A stretch of 64,000 nt of DNA from Caballeronia hypogeia (lineage in GTDB: Bacteria > Pseudomonadota > Gammaproteobacteria > Burkholderiales > Burkholderiaceae): NCBI RefSeq assembly GCF_001544875.2, contig NZ_FCOA02000036.1, positions 1 through 64,000 of the forward strand, given 5' to 3'. The translations under genes and the position numbers were made by a program. Positions 42,345 through 51,050 of the stretch are shown here, one piece after another. Each line of letters begins with the position of its first letter. Positions within the stretch are counted from its first letter, which is position 1. Under the pieces are notes generated by a model that was not told the origin of the DNA, searched no databases, and saw only the letters and a list, made by a program, of their open reading frames with translations.

Positions 42345-42920
42345 GCGAGCCTTCAACGCCGCGTATTGCAGCAGCATGATGGTCTTGCCATCCATGATCT
42401 CGCCTCGTTCGATCATGGCCAGCGCCGTTTGCAGCGGCACTTCGATCGTTTCGATTTCCTCGCCCTCTTCCTCCACGCCGCCGCCGTCCGACACGCGCAT
42501 GGAACTGTCGTAGTCGCCCAGATAGAAGTAGAGCTTTTCCGTCACGGAGCCGGGGCTCATGAACGCCTCGAAAATCTTCTCGACGTGATGCACGCGATAA
42601 CCCGTCTCCTCTTCGACCTCCGCGCGAATGCGCTCCTCCGGCGACGCGTTGTCGAGCAGCCCGCCGGGCGCTTCGATCAGCATGCCGTCGTGGCCGTTGA
42701 CGAACGCGGGCATGCGGAACTGGCGCGTCAGCAGGACGTTGCCCGTCTTGCTGTCGTGCAGCAGGATGGTCGCGCCGTTGCCCCGGTCGTACGTCTCGCG
42801 GCTCTGACGCTGCCAGACGCCGTCGCGGCGCTGAAAATCGAAGATGACTTTTCTGAGCACATACCAGTCGTCCGAAAGGACTTGAGTCTCGAGAACGCGG
42901 ACGCGGTCTTTGGTTTCCAT
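42333..42920 (-). CDS. nudK: Nudix hydrolase, NudK-like
   Basis: The start at 42920 has AGGTGAAG upstream and gives 195 residues. The Nudix region GGLLDNASPEERIRAEVEEETGYR keeps the Glu cluster but lacks the canonical Arg before it, as I recall for NudK. The C-terminal EEEGEEIETIEVPL matches the same group. NudK-type enzymes hydrolyse GDP-mannose and related nucleotide sugars; ADP-ribose is an alternative substrate. Confidence 0.85.
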   Translation of the reverse strand: METKDRVRVLETQVLSDDWYVLRKVIFDFQRRDGVWQRQSRETYDRGNGATILLHDSKTGNVLLTRQFRMPAFVNGHDGMLIEAPGGLLDNASPEERIRAEVEEETGYRVHHVEKIFEAFMSPGSVTEKLYFYLGDYDSSMRVSDGGGVEEEGEEIETIEVPLQTALAMIERGEIMDGKTIMLLQYAALKARSGE

Positions 42921-42999
42921 CGCTTCACCTGTTCGACAATTCAGTGCGCTCATGGTAGCGTGCAGTTTCGTGCAATATCAAGCAAATTCGTGCAAACCT

Positions 43000-43755
43000 A
43001 TGTTGACCAGCCAACGCAAGAAAGCCATTCTCGACGCCCTCAGGCGCGACGGACAAGTGCTCGCCACGGAACTGAGCGCAAGCTTCGGGGTGTCGGAAGA
43101 CACAGTGCGGCGGGACCTGCGCGAACTCGCGGCCGAGGGATCCTTGCAGCGCGTGCATGGCGGCGCGCTGCCCGCGTCGCCGGCGGTGGCATCGTTCGCG
43201 CGTCGCGAGGAGATGGAATCGGGCGCGAAACGGCGCATCGCCCGGAAAGCGGCGGAGATGATCGCGCCGGGACAAGTCGCGATCATCGACGGCGGCACCA
43301 CGTCCGCCTTGCTTGTAAGCCAGCTCCCAGAGCATCTGCGCGCGACCATCGTCACGCACAGCCCGAGCGTGGCGGTCGCGCTGGCCGCGCATCCTTCGCT
43401 CGAAGTCGTGCTGATCGGCGGCAAGCTCTACAAGCATTCGATCGTCACGGTGGGCGCGGCCGCCGTCGAAGCCATGTCGCACATTCACGCGGACATCTAC
43501 TTCATGGGCGTCACCGGCGTGCATCCGACAGCCGGTCTCACCACCGGCGATTTCGAGGAAGCGCACATCAAGCGGGCGCTCGCGGCGCGGGCGGCCGAAA
43601 CCGTCGTGCTGGCGTCGGCGGCGAAGCTCAACGCGGCGTCGGCGTACCGGATCGGCGGCATCGAAATGGCGCAGACGATCATCGTCGAGGAAACGGCCGA
43701 TGCGAAGCTCGTCGAGCCATTCGAGCAGGCGGGAATCACCGTGCTGCGCGCCTGA
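43000..43755 (+). CDS. DeoR/GlpR-family transcriptional regulator
   Basis: A 251-residue regulator. An N-terminal DeoR helix-turn-helix (MLTSQRKKAILDALRRDG, then FGVSEDTVRRDLRELAAEG, then LQRVHGGALP) precedes a sugar-isomerase-like effector domain with IDGGTTSALL and YFMGVTGVHPTAGLTTGDFEEAHIKRAL. Such regulators bind phosphorylated sugars. It diverges from nudK (79 bases between the starts), so a link to nucleotide-sugar metabolism is conceivable. Confidence 0.9.
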   Translation: MLTSQRKKAILDALRRDGQVLATELSASFGVSEDTVRRDLRELAAEGSLQRVHGGALPASPAVASFARREEMESGAKRRIARKAAEMIAPGQVAIIDGGTTSALLVSQLPEHLRATIVTHSPSVAVALAAHPSLEVVLIGGKLYKHSIVTVGAAAVEAMSHIHADIYFMGVTGVHPTAGLTTGDFEEAHIKRALAARAAETVVLASAAKLNAASAYRIGGIEMAQTIIVEETADAKLVEPFEQAGITVLRA

Positions 43756-43928
43756 AATCACTACACTTTATTACCGGGTAACACGCCGAAAAATACCGGC
43801 GGCAGCGTGTAATTGAAATTCCACCGCAACTGGAATAGCGTTGATAGATGCGCCGTTTCCAGTCAACAGCGGAGGTCGGATTTCCGTTATAGCCATCGAC
43901 TCGGCAAACATTTTTTCTGGAGAAGGTC

Positions 43929-44279
43929 GTGAATCGCCTGAAGGCTTTTGTCGCGCTCTCGCTGATCGCGAGCGCGGGGGTCGCCGCCAACGCATACGCC
44001 TGGGGTCACGTCGGCGTGTGGGTCGGCGGGCCCGTGTATTACCCGTATCCGGTCGCGCCCGCGCCGTATTACTACTATCCGCCGCCGCCCGTAGTGGTCC
44101 AGCAGCCCGCCGCACCGACACAGTATGTCGAGCAGGGTCAGCCGGCCGCCGATCCTGGCGCACCGCCCCAGCAGCCCGGCACGTGGTACTACTGCGACTC
44201 CGCGAAGGCCTATTACCCGTACGTGAAGCAGTGTGGCGAAGGTTGGCATCCGGTTCCGGCAACTCCGCCGTCGAACTGA
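43929..44279 (+). CDS. Small secreted Pro/Tyr-rich protein
   Basis: The GTG start at 43929 follows GGAGAAGG. The 116-residue product has a signal peptide (to about NAYA, residue 24) and then a low-complexity stretch (YYPYPVAPAPYYYYPPPPVV). A conserved-looking C-terminus reads GTWYYCDSAKAYYPYVKQCGEGWHPVPATPP. The WYYCD...YYPYVxxCxxGW pattern is shared by many small Burkholderia/Ralstonia envelope proteins of unknown role. The two Cys could form a disulfide. Confidence 0.8.
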   Translation: MNRLKAFVALSLIASAGVAANAYAWGHVGVWVGGPVYYPYPVAPAPYYYYPPPPVVVQQPAAPTQYVEQGQPAADPGAPPQQPGTWYYCDSAKAYYPYVKQCGEGWHPVPATPPSN

Positions 44280-44328
44280 TGCTCCCGGCCCTCCGAACTC
44301 CGACCAAGAAGTGAATTTGCAAGAATCC

Positions 44329-44859
44329 ATGAACTACTCAAGGCTCGCGCTGCTCCTGGCGGCAATCGGCGTAACCGGCCTTTCGGCCTGCACCGTGATG
44401 CCCACGGGACCCAGCGTGATGGCGCTGCCCGGCAGCACCAAGACGTTCGACCAGTTCCGCGCCGACGACAACTCGTGCCGGCAGTTCGCGCTCCAGCAGG
44501 TGGGCGGCGTGGATGCCAACCAGGCGGCGACCAACAGCGCGGTGGGCAGCGCGGTGGTTGGCACCGCGATCGGCGCGGCGGCGGGCGCGGCGTTCGGTGG
44601 CGGCACCGGCGCGGCCATCGGCGCGGGTGCGGGTCTGCTGACCGGCAGCGCGGTCGGCATGGGCACGTCGCAGGCGTCGGGCTACAACGTGCAGCAACGT
44701 TACGACTACGCGTATCTGCAATGCATGTACGCCGCGGGCGACAAGGTGCCCGTGCGCGGCGCGGCGCATACGGTTCCGCAGCAGCCGTCCGGCGCGTATT
44801 ACACGCCGCCGCCGCCACCACCGCCGCCCGGATGGCAGCCGCCGCCGGGGTCGTACTAG
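44329..44859 (+). CDS. Glycine-zipper lipoprotein with proline-rich tail
   Basis: A 176-residue product from MNYSRLALLL with a lipobox at Cys21 (LSAC). Residues ~70-110 form a glycine zipper (GSAVVGTAIGAAAGAAFGGGTG, GAGAGLLTGSAVGMG) of the YMGG type. NNVQQRYDYAYLQCMYAAG follows, and the tail is PPPPPPPPGW. It is likely anchored in the outer membrane. It lies 49 bases after the Pro/Tyr-rich gene and is probably expressed with it. Confidence 0.82.
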   Translation: MNYSRLALLLAAIGVTGLSACTVMPTGPSVMALPGSTKTFDQFRADDNSCRQFALQQVGGVDANQAATNSAVGSAVVGTAIGAAAGAAFGGGTGAAIGAGAGLLTGSAVGMGTSQASGYNVQQRYDYAYLQCMYAAGDKVPVRGAAHTVPQQPSGAYYTPPPPPPPPGWQPPPGSY

Positions 44860-44893
44860 CGCTCTTCGTCCCCGCGAGCGTCAGCGCTCCGCT

Positions 44894-45730
44894 TTAGCGC
44901 CGCATCCGCCAGGCATGGCCTCCGGCGAGCGGCGTCTCGGGCACGAACGCCGGCGCGACGAACAGGCCGATCACCCAGCCGACGTAAAACCGCAGGTCGC
45001 TCCACAGCTCGCTCGTCTCGTAGATGCGAAACGACGCGACATGCGCAAGCGATAGCAGACCCTGCAACGCGCCCGTCAGCACGATCCATGTCAGCGCGAT
45101 GATCGCCGTCGCGCGAGCGCATCGCCGGAACGTCGATGCATCCCATTGCTCGCGCACGATCACGCAACCGGCAATCAGTATAAAGACTGCCGGAATCACG
45201 CTGGTCAGCACGGCGCGCAGCTCCCACGCGAACATCGTGCCGATCAGATAGCCCGCGATGATCGCCAGCACGGCGACCGTCCACGCGAGCCACTTCGGTC
45301 CCCGTGCGGCCATCCACGCGATCGTGATGAGAAACGGAATCGCCGCCCATTGCAGCGCCTGGGACACGGCTTTCGCCAGATTCTGACCCGCCTGCGCATT
45401 GCCGTGGCTCGCCGCGACATACACGGTGATCGCCTCGTGCACGCACACCGCGACCACCGCGAAGCTCAGCGCTTCGCACGCGGCGTATGCGGGCGTCTTC
45501 GGCTCGCGTTCCGCGTGATGCGTGCCGAGCGCGCGCAGGCGCTCCAGCAGCGGTTCGACGAAAAACGCGAGAATCGCGCCGATCAGCAGCGCCGCGGCTG
45601 CATCGGTGAGGGAGAAATGGCCGAAGAGCGAGAACAGGCCCTGCCACAGGAATTCGGGCGCGGCGGCGCACACCGCAACCCACAACGCGAAGAAAAACCC
45701 ATTTGCAACGCGCTTCGCCGGCATGGCCAC
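44894..45730 (-). CDS. Integral membrane protein of unknown function
   Basis: A 278-residue hydrophobic protein with about seven predicted helices (for example LTDAAAALLIGAILAFFV, LAWTVAVLAIIAGYLIGTM, ATAIIALTWIVLTGALQG). There are no recognised catalytic motifs. It may start at Met3 (45724). It follows the lipoate-ligase-like gene by 12 bases on the same strand, so cotranscription is likely. I do not recognise the family. Confidence 0.7.
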   Translation of the reverse strand: MAMPAKRVANGFFFALWVAVCAAAPEFLWQGLFSLFGHFSLTDAAAALLIGAILAFFVEPLLERLRALGTHHAEREPKTPAYAACEALSFAVVAVCVHEAITVYVAASHGNAQAGQNLAKAVSQALQWAAIPFLITIAWMAARGPKWLAWTVAVLAIIAGYLIGTMFAWELRAVLTSVIPAVFILIAGCVIVREQWDASTFRRCARATAIIALTWIVLTGALQGLLSLAHVASFRIYETSELWSDLRFYVGWVIGLFVAPAFVPETPLAGGHAWRMRR

Positions 45731-45742
45731 CTCGGTGCGTAT

Positions 45743-46528
45743 TTACTCCGGCAGCGGCGCGTCCTTCACGTGCCCGATCAGCGCGGCGCGCACGCGGGCG
45801 CGCAAATCGTGGGGAATCGCAAAGCATTCGTAGGCAAGCGCCTGCGCAACGGTCACGACCTTCAATTCTTCATAGCGCCTGCCGCTGCCGATCATCGCTT
45901 CGAACGCGTTGGCGCGCTCGTTGATTTCGATGGGATCGGCATCGACAAGCAATACAGCATGCGCGAGGACCGCGTAAAGCGGTTGTTCGCCTGCGCTTCC
46001 GGAAGCCTGCTGCACGCGCCGCCAGTATTGCGCGGTGCCGGCGATCTTCCGGGCGTCTTCTCCGGGGCCCCACGCAAGATTGAAGCGCCCGTCGCAGAAG
46101 GAGCCTTCGACCGCTTGCCAATGCGTCAGCACGCCGAGCGGAGTCAGCGCATCCGCGATGATTTTGCACAGATGCACGTAGACGGCTTCCGAGCGCGCAC
46201 CCATGGGCGCACGTACCGGATACGCCAGGCTCAGATTGAGAATGCCCGGTCCTTGCGGCACGAGCCCGCCGCCCGACAGCCGCAGCCACACCGGACAGCC
46301 GCGCCGCGCGAAGGCCTCGCGCGCGTCGGCGAGCGGCGCGTAGCGCTGATAACTGCGCGGCACGACCAGCGAAACCGGCGCATCCCAGACGTGCGCGACG
46401 GCGTGGCCGGCGGCGGCGCGCGCAAGGAGTGTTTCCTCCGCGTCCAGCGGATCGCCGGAAAGCGAAGCGGAATCGATCAGTTCGAAGGACATGGAATCGA
46501 TGTCGGGGCGCGTCGCGGGCGACGCCAT
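45743..46528 (-). CDS. Lipoate-protein ligase-like protein
   Basis: A 261-residue BPL/LplA-fold protein. It has RRGCPVWLRLSGGGLVPQGPGILNLSLAYP, the lipoate-pocket RxxGGGxVxxxxG pattern, and GRFNLAWGPGEDARKIAGTAQYWRR with the catalytic Lys in the ARKIAGTAQ motif. This Lys is the hallmark of LplA-type ligases and LipM octanoyltransferases. It lies immediately downstream of the acetoin dehydrogenase genes on the same strand but past their terminator. Attaching lipoate to AcoC is the obvious inferred role. Neither candidate start (46528, 46492) has a clear ribosome site. Confidence 0.82.
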   Translation of the reverse strand: MASPATRPDIDSMSFELIDSASLSGDPLDAEETLLARAAAGHAVAHVWDAPVSLVVPRSYQRYAPLADAREAFARRGCPVWLRLSGGGLVPQGPGILNLSLAYPVRAPMGARSEAVYVHLCKIIADALTPLGVLTHWQAVEGSFCDGRFNLAWGPGEDARKIAGTAQYWRRVQQASGSAGEQPLYAVLAHAVLLVDADPIEINERANAFEAMIGSGRRYEELKVVTVAQALAYECFAIPHDLRARVRAALIGHVKDAPLPE

Positions 46529-46553
46529 CCACGCATGGTAGTCAATAACCGTG

Positions 46554-46597
46554 AAAAACGAGCGCGCCCCGCCGGCGGCCTGCCCGGCGAGGCGCGC
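46554..46597 (-). terminator. Rho-independent terminator of the aco operon
   Basis: On the minus strand GCGCGCC (46597-46591) and CGCCGG (46589-46584) pair with CCGGCG (46575-46570) and GGCGCGC (46568-46562), then TCG and five T (46558-46554) follow. It lies 21 bases beyond the acoC stop. Confidence 0.75.
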
Positions 46598-46617
46598 GAC
46601 GTGAAACGACCGAACGG

Positions 46618-47739
46618 TCAGCCCTTTCCGACGTGCTCCTTCAGCAGCGCGTTCACCTCGTTGGCCTTTTCCATCTGACTCATGTGACCGGCGTCGTCGA
46701 ACACGCGCACGGTCGCGCCTTCCGGGGCATTCTTCGCGTGCGCGGCGGGAATGATCTGGTCTTTCCCGCCCCAGATCACGAGCACCGGCTTGTCCGCCGC
46801 CGCCAGCTTGCCGCCCGGCTGCGAGGCCTGCTTTCCGCCCGCGAACAATCCGCCATTGAGCGATGTCAGCGCGTCACTGACGCCGTCGAGCCGTTTGTAC
46901 TTCAGCAGATCATCGAGCATCTGGCGGCTCACCAGTTCCGGATTCGCGAACAGCAGTTCGACCACCGGTTTCAGTTCGCGCCTCGACTCCGCCGTCACGA
47001 AGCCTTCGGTGTAGGCGTTGTTCACTTCATCGCCGAAACCGGTGGGCGAAATCAGCGACAGCGATTCCACGCGCGCAGGCTGATCCACGGCCATTTGCGC
47101 CGCGATGCCCCCGCCCATCGAATGGCCGACGAGATGCGCTTTCTCCAGTTGCACCGCGTCCATGAACTTGCCGACGAACGCAGCGAGATCGGCGAGCGTC
47201 GTGCCCGGCACCTTCGGCGTCGACTGCCCGTGGCCGGGAAGATCGAGCGCGAACACGCGGTTCTTCTCGGCGAGCGCATCGAGATTGAAGAGCCAGTTGT
47301 CGAGATCGCCGCCGAAGCCGTGGATGAACAGCACTGCCGGTCTGCCCTCGTTCTCGCCGCCGCGCGAGGCGTAGCGCACGCGGATGCCGTCGACATCGAC
47401 GAAGTGATAGGCCGCCGCTTCCTCGCCCGCTTCCTCGTCTTCGGCGGGCGTCACGTAGGACGAGACATAGGCATCGATATCGGCGTCGCTGACTTCGGAC
47501 GGCGCGAGCACGCCGAGCAGCGCCTTCACCGGCAGCGTATCGCCCGCCTGCGCGACCTTGCGGCGCAAGAGGCCAGCGTCGGGCGCTTCGACCGCGTTGG
47601 CGATCTTGTCGGTTTCGACATCGAGAATCGGCATGCCGACGGTGATTTCCGTACCCTCCTCCACGAGCCATTCGTTGACCGTGCCTTCCTTCATCGACAA
47701 GCCCCACTTGGGCATGACGATCGGTGTGATTGCGGACAT
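46618..47739 (-). CDS. acoC: Acetoin dehydrogenase E2: lipoyl domain fused to alpha/beta hydrolase
   Basis: A 373-residue protein. Residues 1-80 form a lipoyl domain with the acceptor Lys45 in DVETDKIANAV. Residues ~112-373 form an alpha/beta hydrolase with the nucleophile Ser207 in GHSMGGG, oxyanion HGFGGD near 140 and the late His in DAGHMSQME. This two-domain form lacks the E1/E3-binding and classic acyltransferase domains of pyruvate dehydrogenase E2 and is characteristic of AcoC. It transfers the acetyl group from lipoate to CoA. The start overlaps the acoB stop by one base. Confidence 0.92.
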   Translation of the reverse strand: MSAITPIVMPKWGLSMKEGTVNEWLVEEGTEITVGMPILDVETDKIANAVEAPDAGLLRRKVAQAGDTLPVKALLGVLAPSEVSDADIDAYVSSYVTPAEDEEAGEEAAAYHFVDVDGIRVRYASRGGENEGRPAVLFIHGFGGDLDNWLFNLDALAEKNRVFALDLPGHGQSTPKVPGTTLADLAAFVGKFMDAVQLEKAHLVGHSMGGGIAAQMAVDQPARVESLSLISPTGFGDEVNNAYTEGFVTAESRRELKPVVELLFANPELVSRQMLDDLLKYKRLDGVSDALTSLNGGLFAGGKQASQPGGKLAAADKPVLVIWGGKDQIIPAAHAKNAPEGATVRVFDDAGHMSQMEKANEVNALLKEHVGKG

Positions 47740-48755
47740 CAGTGCTTTCCTCCCTTCATGGTTTTTCGTGCGGCGTCGGCGATTTGCGCGGCGCTCGGAA
47801 TGTACAGATCTTCGAGCGTCGGCGAGAACGGCACCGGCGTGTGCGGCGCGCAGACCATCTCAATGCCAGCCTTCAGCGCGCCGAAGGCCTGCTGCGCGAC
47901 CTGCGCGGAGATATCGGTGGCGATGTTGCAGCGCGGATTCGCTTCATCGACGACGACCAGCCGCCCGGTGTTCTCGACGGTTTCCAGCACCGTGTCGATA
48001 TCGAGCGGCGAGAGCGTGCGCAGATCGACGACTTCGGCCTCGATGCCTTCTTTCGCGAGCGTCGCCGCCGCTTCGAGCGCGCGATGCACCATCAGGCCAT
48101 ACGTGACGATGGAAACATCCTTGCCGTCGCGCACGATGTTCGCTTCGCCGAACGGAATCGCATACGAGTTCTCCGGCACTTCGCCTTCGAAGCCGTACAG
48201 ATTCTTGTGCTCGCAGAAGATGACGGGATCGTTGTCGCGGATCGCCTGGATCAGCAGTCCTTTGGTGTCGTAGGGCGTGCTCGGGCAGACCACTTTCAAG
48301 CCCGGAATATGCGTGAACACCGAAGTCAGCATCTGGCTGTGCTGTGCCGCCGCGCGGAATCCGGCGCCAACCATCGCGCGAATCACGACGGGCGTTTCCG
48401 CCTTGCCGCCGAACATGTAGCGGAACTTCGCCGCCTGATTGAAGATCTGGTCGAAGCACACGCCCATGAAGTCGATGAACATCAGCTCCGCGACGGGACG
48501 CATGCCGCACGCTGCGGCTCCAATCGCCGCGCCGACATATGCCGACTCCGACAGCGGCGTGTCGAGCAGCCGGTCGCCGTGCTTCGCGTAGAGTCCCTTG
48601 GTCACGCCGAGCACGCCGCCCCACGCGTCCTTCTCGCCGTCCGCGCCGGCGCCGCCGACGATATCCTCACCCAGAATGATCACACTCGGATCGCGCTGCA
48701 TTTCCTGATCGAGCGCTTCGTTGATCGCCATCTTCATGCTCAGTTTGCGGGCCAT
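47739..48755 (-). CDS. acoB: Acetoin dehydrogenase E1 component, beta subunit
   Basis: A 338-residue transketolase-like beta subunit. It carries LGEDIVGGAGADGEKDAWGGVLGVTKGL at the N-terminus, the FIDFMGVCFDQIFNQAAKFRYMFGG block and VVDEANPRC in the C-terminal domain. With AcoA it cleaves acetoin using thiamine diphosphate to give acetaldehyde and a lipoate-bound acetyl group. It lies 18 bases after acoA. Confidence 0.95.
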   Translation of the reverse strand: MARKLSMKMAINEALDQEMQRDPSVIILGEDIVGGAGADGEKDAWGGVLGVTKGLYAKHGDRLLDTPLSESAYVGAAIGAAACGMRPVAELMFIDFMGVCFDQIFNQAAKFRYMFGGKAETPVVIRAMVGAGFRAAAQHSQMLTSVFTHIPGLKVVCPSTPYDTKGLLIQAIRDNDPVIFCEHKNLYGFEGEVPENSYAIPFGEANIVRDGKDVSIVTYGLMVHRALEAAATLAKEGIEAEVVDLRTLSPLDIDTVLETVENTGRLVVVDEANPRCNIATDISAQVAQQAFGALKAGIEMVCAPHTPVPFSPTLEDLYIPSAAQIADAARKTMKGGKH

Positions 48756-48773
48756 GATTGTCGTCTCCAGGAT

Positions 48774-49769
48774 TTAGTATTTGACGTAAACATCGGTGAG
48801 CAGATCGGCGGCGGTCGGCAAGGGCGCGTCCTTCGCTTCCTGCACGGCGTGGTCGATCAGCGCGGCGACTTCCTTGTCGATCGCGTCGAGCTCGGCCGGC
48901 GCGATCACATCGGCTTGCGTGACGGCGTGCGCGAATTTCTTCAGGCAATCCTTGTTGTTGCGGATGTCGTCGAGTTCGCCGGGCGCGCGATAGGTCTGCG
49001 CATCGCCTTCGAAATGGCCGTAGAAGCGGATCATCTTGCATTCGAGCAGCGCCGGGCCGCCGCCTTCGCGCGCGCGCTTGATGACTTCGCCCGCGGCTTC
49101 GTGGACAGCGAAGAAATCGGTGCCGTCCACCGTCACACCCGGAATGCCGAAGCCCGCCGCGCGATCCACGTAGCTATCGACCGCCGTGCCGTAGTCGCGC
49201 GCCGTCGATTCCGCGTAGCCGTTGTTCTCGATCACGAAGATCACCGGCAGATTCCACACGGCCGCGAGATTCAGGCTTTCCAGAAACGTGCCCTGATTCG
49301 ATGCGCCGTCGCCCGCGAAGGTGATGCCCACTTCGCCCTTGCCGCGGAACTTCGCCGCGAGCGCCGCGCCGCAGATCAGCGGCGCGCCGGCGCCGAGAAT
49401 GCCATTCGCGCCCATCATCCCTTTGGACAAGTCGGCGATATGCATCGAGCCGCCCTTCCCGTTGCACGAACCGCCCTTCTTGCCGTAGATCTCCTTCATC
49501 ATCGCGACCGGATCGACGCCCTTCGCGATGCAATGGCCGTGTCCGCGATGCGTGCTCGCGATCCGGTCGCCGTCGTTCAGATGGCTCATGATGCCGACGC
49601 CCGCCGCCTCCTCGCCCGCATACAGGTGCACGAAACCGGGAATGTCGCCGCGTCCGAAATCGACGTGCAGGCGCTCTTCGAAATCGCGGATCGTGCGCAT
49701 CTTGCGATACACGCCCAGCAGTGCTTCCTTCGAAAGCGGCAAGCCGCCCGCATGTTGCGTCGCTGTCAT
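48774..49769 (-). CDS. acoA: Acetoin dehydrogenase E1 component, alpha subunit
   Basis: A 331-residue thiamine diphosphate-dependent alpha subunit. The cofactor motif GDGASNQGTFLESLNLAAVWNLPVIFVIENN is intact (GDG to NN), with THRGHGHCIAKG and GKKGGSCNGKGGSMHIAD in the expected positions. It pairs with AcoB in the E1 component of the acetoin complex. A GAAGGAGA ribosome site precedes the ATG. Confidence 0.95.
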   Translation of the reverse strand: MTATQHAGGLPLSKEALLGVYRKMRTIRDFEERLHVDFGRGDIPGFVHLYAGEEAAGVGIMSHLNDGDRIASTHRGHGHCIAKGVDPVAMMKEIYGKKGGSCNGKGGSMHIADLSKGMMGANGILGAGAPLICGAALAAKFRGKGEVGITFAGDGASNQGTFLESLNLAAVWNLPVIFVIENNGYAESTARDYGTAVDSYVDRAAGFGIPGVTVDGTDFFAVHEAAGEVIKRAREGGGPALLECKMIRFYGHFEGDAQTYRAPGELDDIRNNKDCLKKFAHAVTQADVIAPAELDAIDKEVAALIDHAVQEAKDAPLPTAADLLTDVYVKY

Positions 49770-49793
49770 CTCTGTCTCCTTCGTTGGGTTGGT

Positions 49794-50858
49794 CTAGCGG
49801 GTGTTGCGGGTGTTGCTTCCAGGCCGGCGCATCAGCCCGGACGCCGCCGCGTAGCGCATGCACGCGGCCACATCGATGCTGCGAAAGGCGTTTTCCCTGA
49901 GCGTGATCGTGACTTCGTCGTCGGGGCCGAAGGCGAGCTCGCGTTCGCCGTCGAGCGCGACGATGCCGGTGCGCTGCTTCACGCGATGCGGCACGCCATC
50001 GGCCAGGCGCACCCAGCTCGCGATTGGAACCGGCTCCGTCATGCCCGGCGCGATCGGCGCGCACAGGTCGAATTCGCCTGCGCCGGGCGCGGCCAGTTCG
50101 ACCGCGAGACCGCCGGCTTCATGCCGTCCGAGCGGTTCGAGCAGACCGGCGATCGCCGACATGCCGATCGCCTGCGGATCGGCGTAAGAGACATAGACGG
50201 CGGCGAGCGTGTCGATCTTCCACAGCGCCCGCGCGCCGATGAAATGCTCGTGCGAGATCACGGCGTCGACCAGCGCGATATCGCGGCGCACGTTGCCCTT
50301 GCGGTCGCGAATCTCGATGTCGAGCCGCTTGTTCGACGCGAGCGCATCGCGCGCGGGAACGCGGCCGGTCGCATAGAGCGCGGTCGCGAGTCCGACAATG
50401 GTCGGCTCGCGCATTTCCGGATAGGCGTTGTTCGTGCCGGTGGACAGCCCCGCGATCGGCACCTGGCCGCACTCGCGCACCACCGCGCGATGCGTGCCGT
50501 CGCCTCCGAGCACGATGAGCGCATCCACGCCGGTCTCGCGCATCATGTGCGCGGCGCGGAAGGTGTCGTCGACGCGCGCGGTCACCGGCATGTCGAGAAA
50601 CTCGACTTTGGCGAGGCCGGCGTCGGGACCGTGCTTGCGCGCGAGATGGCGTTCGAGCATGACTTTCAGGCCTTCGCGATCCGGCATCATCAGCACGCGC
50701 CCGACGCCGCACGCCGCAAGCGACGACAAGAGCCGCAACACGATGTTCACGCGATCCGCGAGCTGCAGGCTGTTCGCGTTCGCGATGACGCGGCGAATGT
50801 CGCGCGCCGAAACAGGATTGGCGATGATGCCGACGAGCGGCTGTGCGCCTTCACGCAT
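49794..50858 (-). CDS. acoX: AcoX, NAD-kinase-like protein of acetoin operons
   Basis: A 354-residue member of the ATP-NAD kinase/AcoX family. It has the nucleotide-binding GGDGTHR (LIVLGGDGTHRAV), IANPVSARDIRR near the N-terminus and STGTNNAYPEMREP. It is always found with aco genes; its reaction in acetoin use has not been settled as far as I know. It is the first gene of the operon, 24 bases before acoA, downstream of the sigma-54 promoter. Confidence 0.92.
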   Translation of the reverse strand: MREGAQPLVGIIANPVSARDIRRVIANANSLQLADRVNIVLRLLSSLAACGVGRVLMMPDREGLKVMLERHLARKHGPDAGLAKVEFLDMPVTARVDDTFRAAHMMRETGVDALIVLGGDGTHRAVVRECGQVPIAGLSTGTNNAYPEMREPTIVGLATALYATGRVPARDALASNKRLDIEIRDRKGNVRRDIALVDAVISHEHFIGARALWKIDTLAAVYVSYADPQAIGMSAIAGLLEPLGRHEAGGLAVELAAPGAGEFDLCAPIAPGMTEPVPIASWVRLADGVPHRVKQRTGIVALDGERELAFGPDDEVTITLRENAFRSIDVAACMRYAAASGLMRRPGSNTRNTR

Positions 50859-50896
50859 GCCCGTGTCTCCGTTGTGTGTTTTGTGCGGCGAATAAA

Positions 50897-50912
50897 GGCA
50901 AGCGCCATGCCA
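50897..50912 (-). promoter_or_regulatory. Sigma-54 (-24/-12) promoter of acoXABC
   Basis: The minus strand reads TGGCATGGCGCTTGCC. The invariant GG and GC are ten bases apart, matching TGGCACG-N4-TTGCW at nearly all positions. It lies 39 bases before the acoX start, with the sigma-54 activator gene acoR immediately upstream. Confidence 0.85.
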
Positions 50913-50985
50913 ATCGAGCGAAGGCGTTCAGGCGCGAAAAAGCGCGGGAATACCCGAAGAAAACGAGGGTGTACGGGGCGCCGCC

Positions 50986-50999
50986 GTGACAAGTGTCAC
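50986..50999. promoter_or_regulatory. Probable AcoR upstream activating site
   Basis: GTGACA AG TGTCAC is a perfect 6-2-6 palindrome, flanked by C/G on both sides. It is 74 bases upstream of the edge of the sigma-54 promoter, a normal distance for an enhancer bound by a Fis-type helix-turn-helix, and lies within the acoR-acoX gap. Confidence 0.7.
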
Positions 51000-51050
51000 A
51001 GCGGCAGGTGTATCGGTGTGAACAGGCGTAACGCGGAAGTTCAGGGTGTT

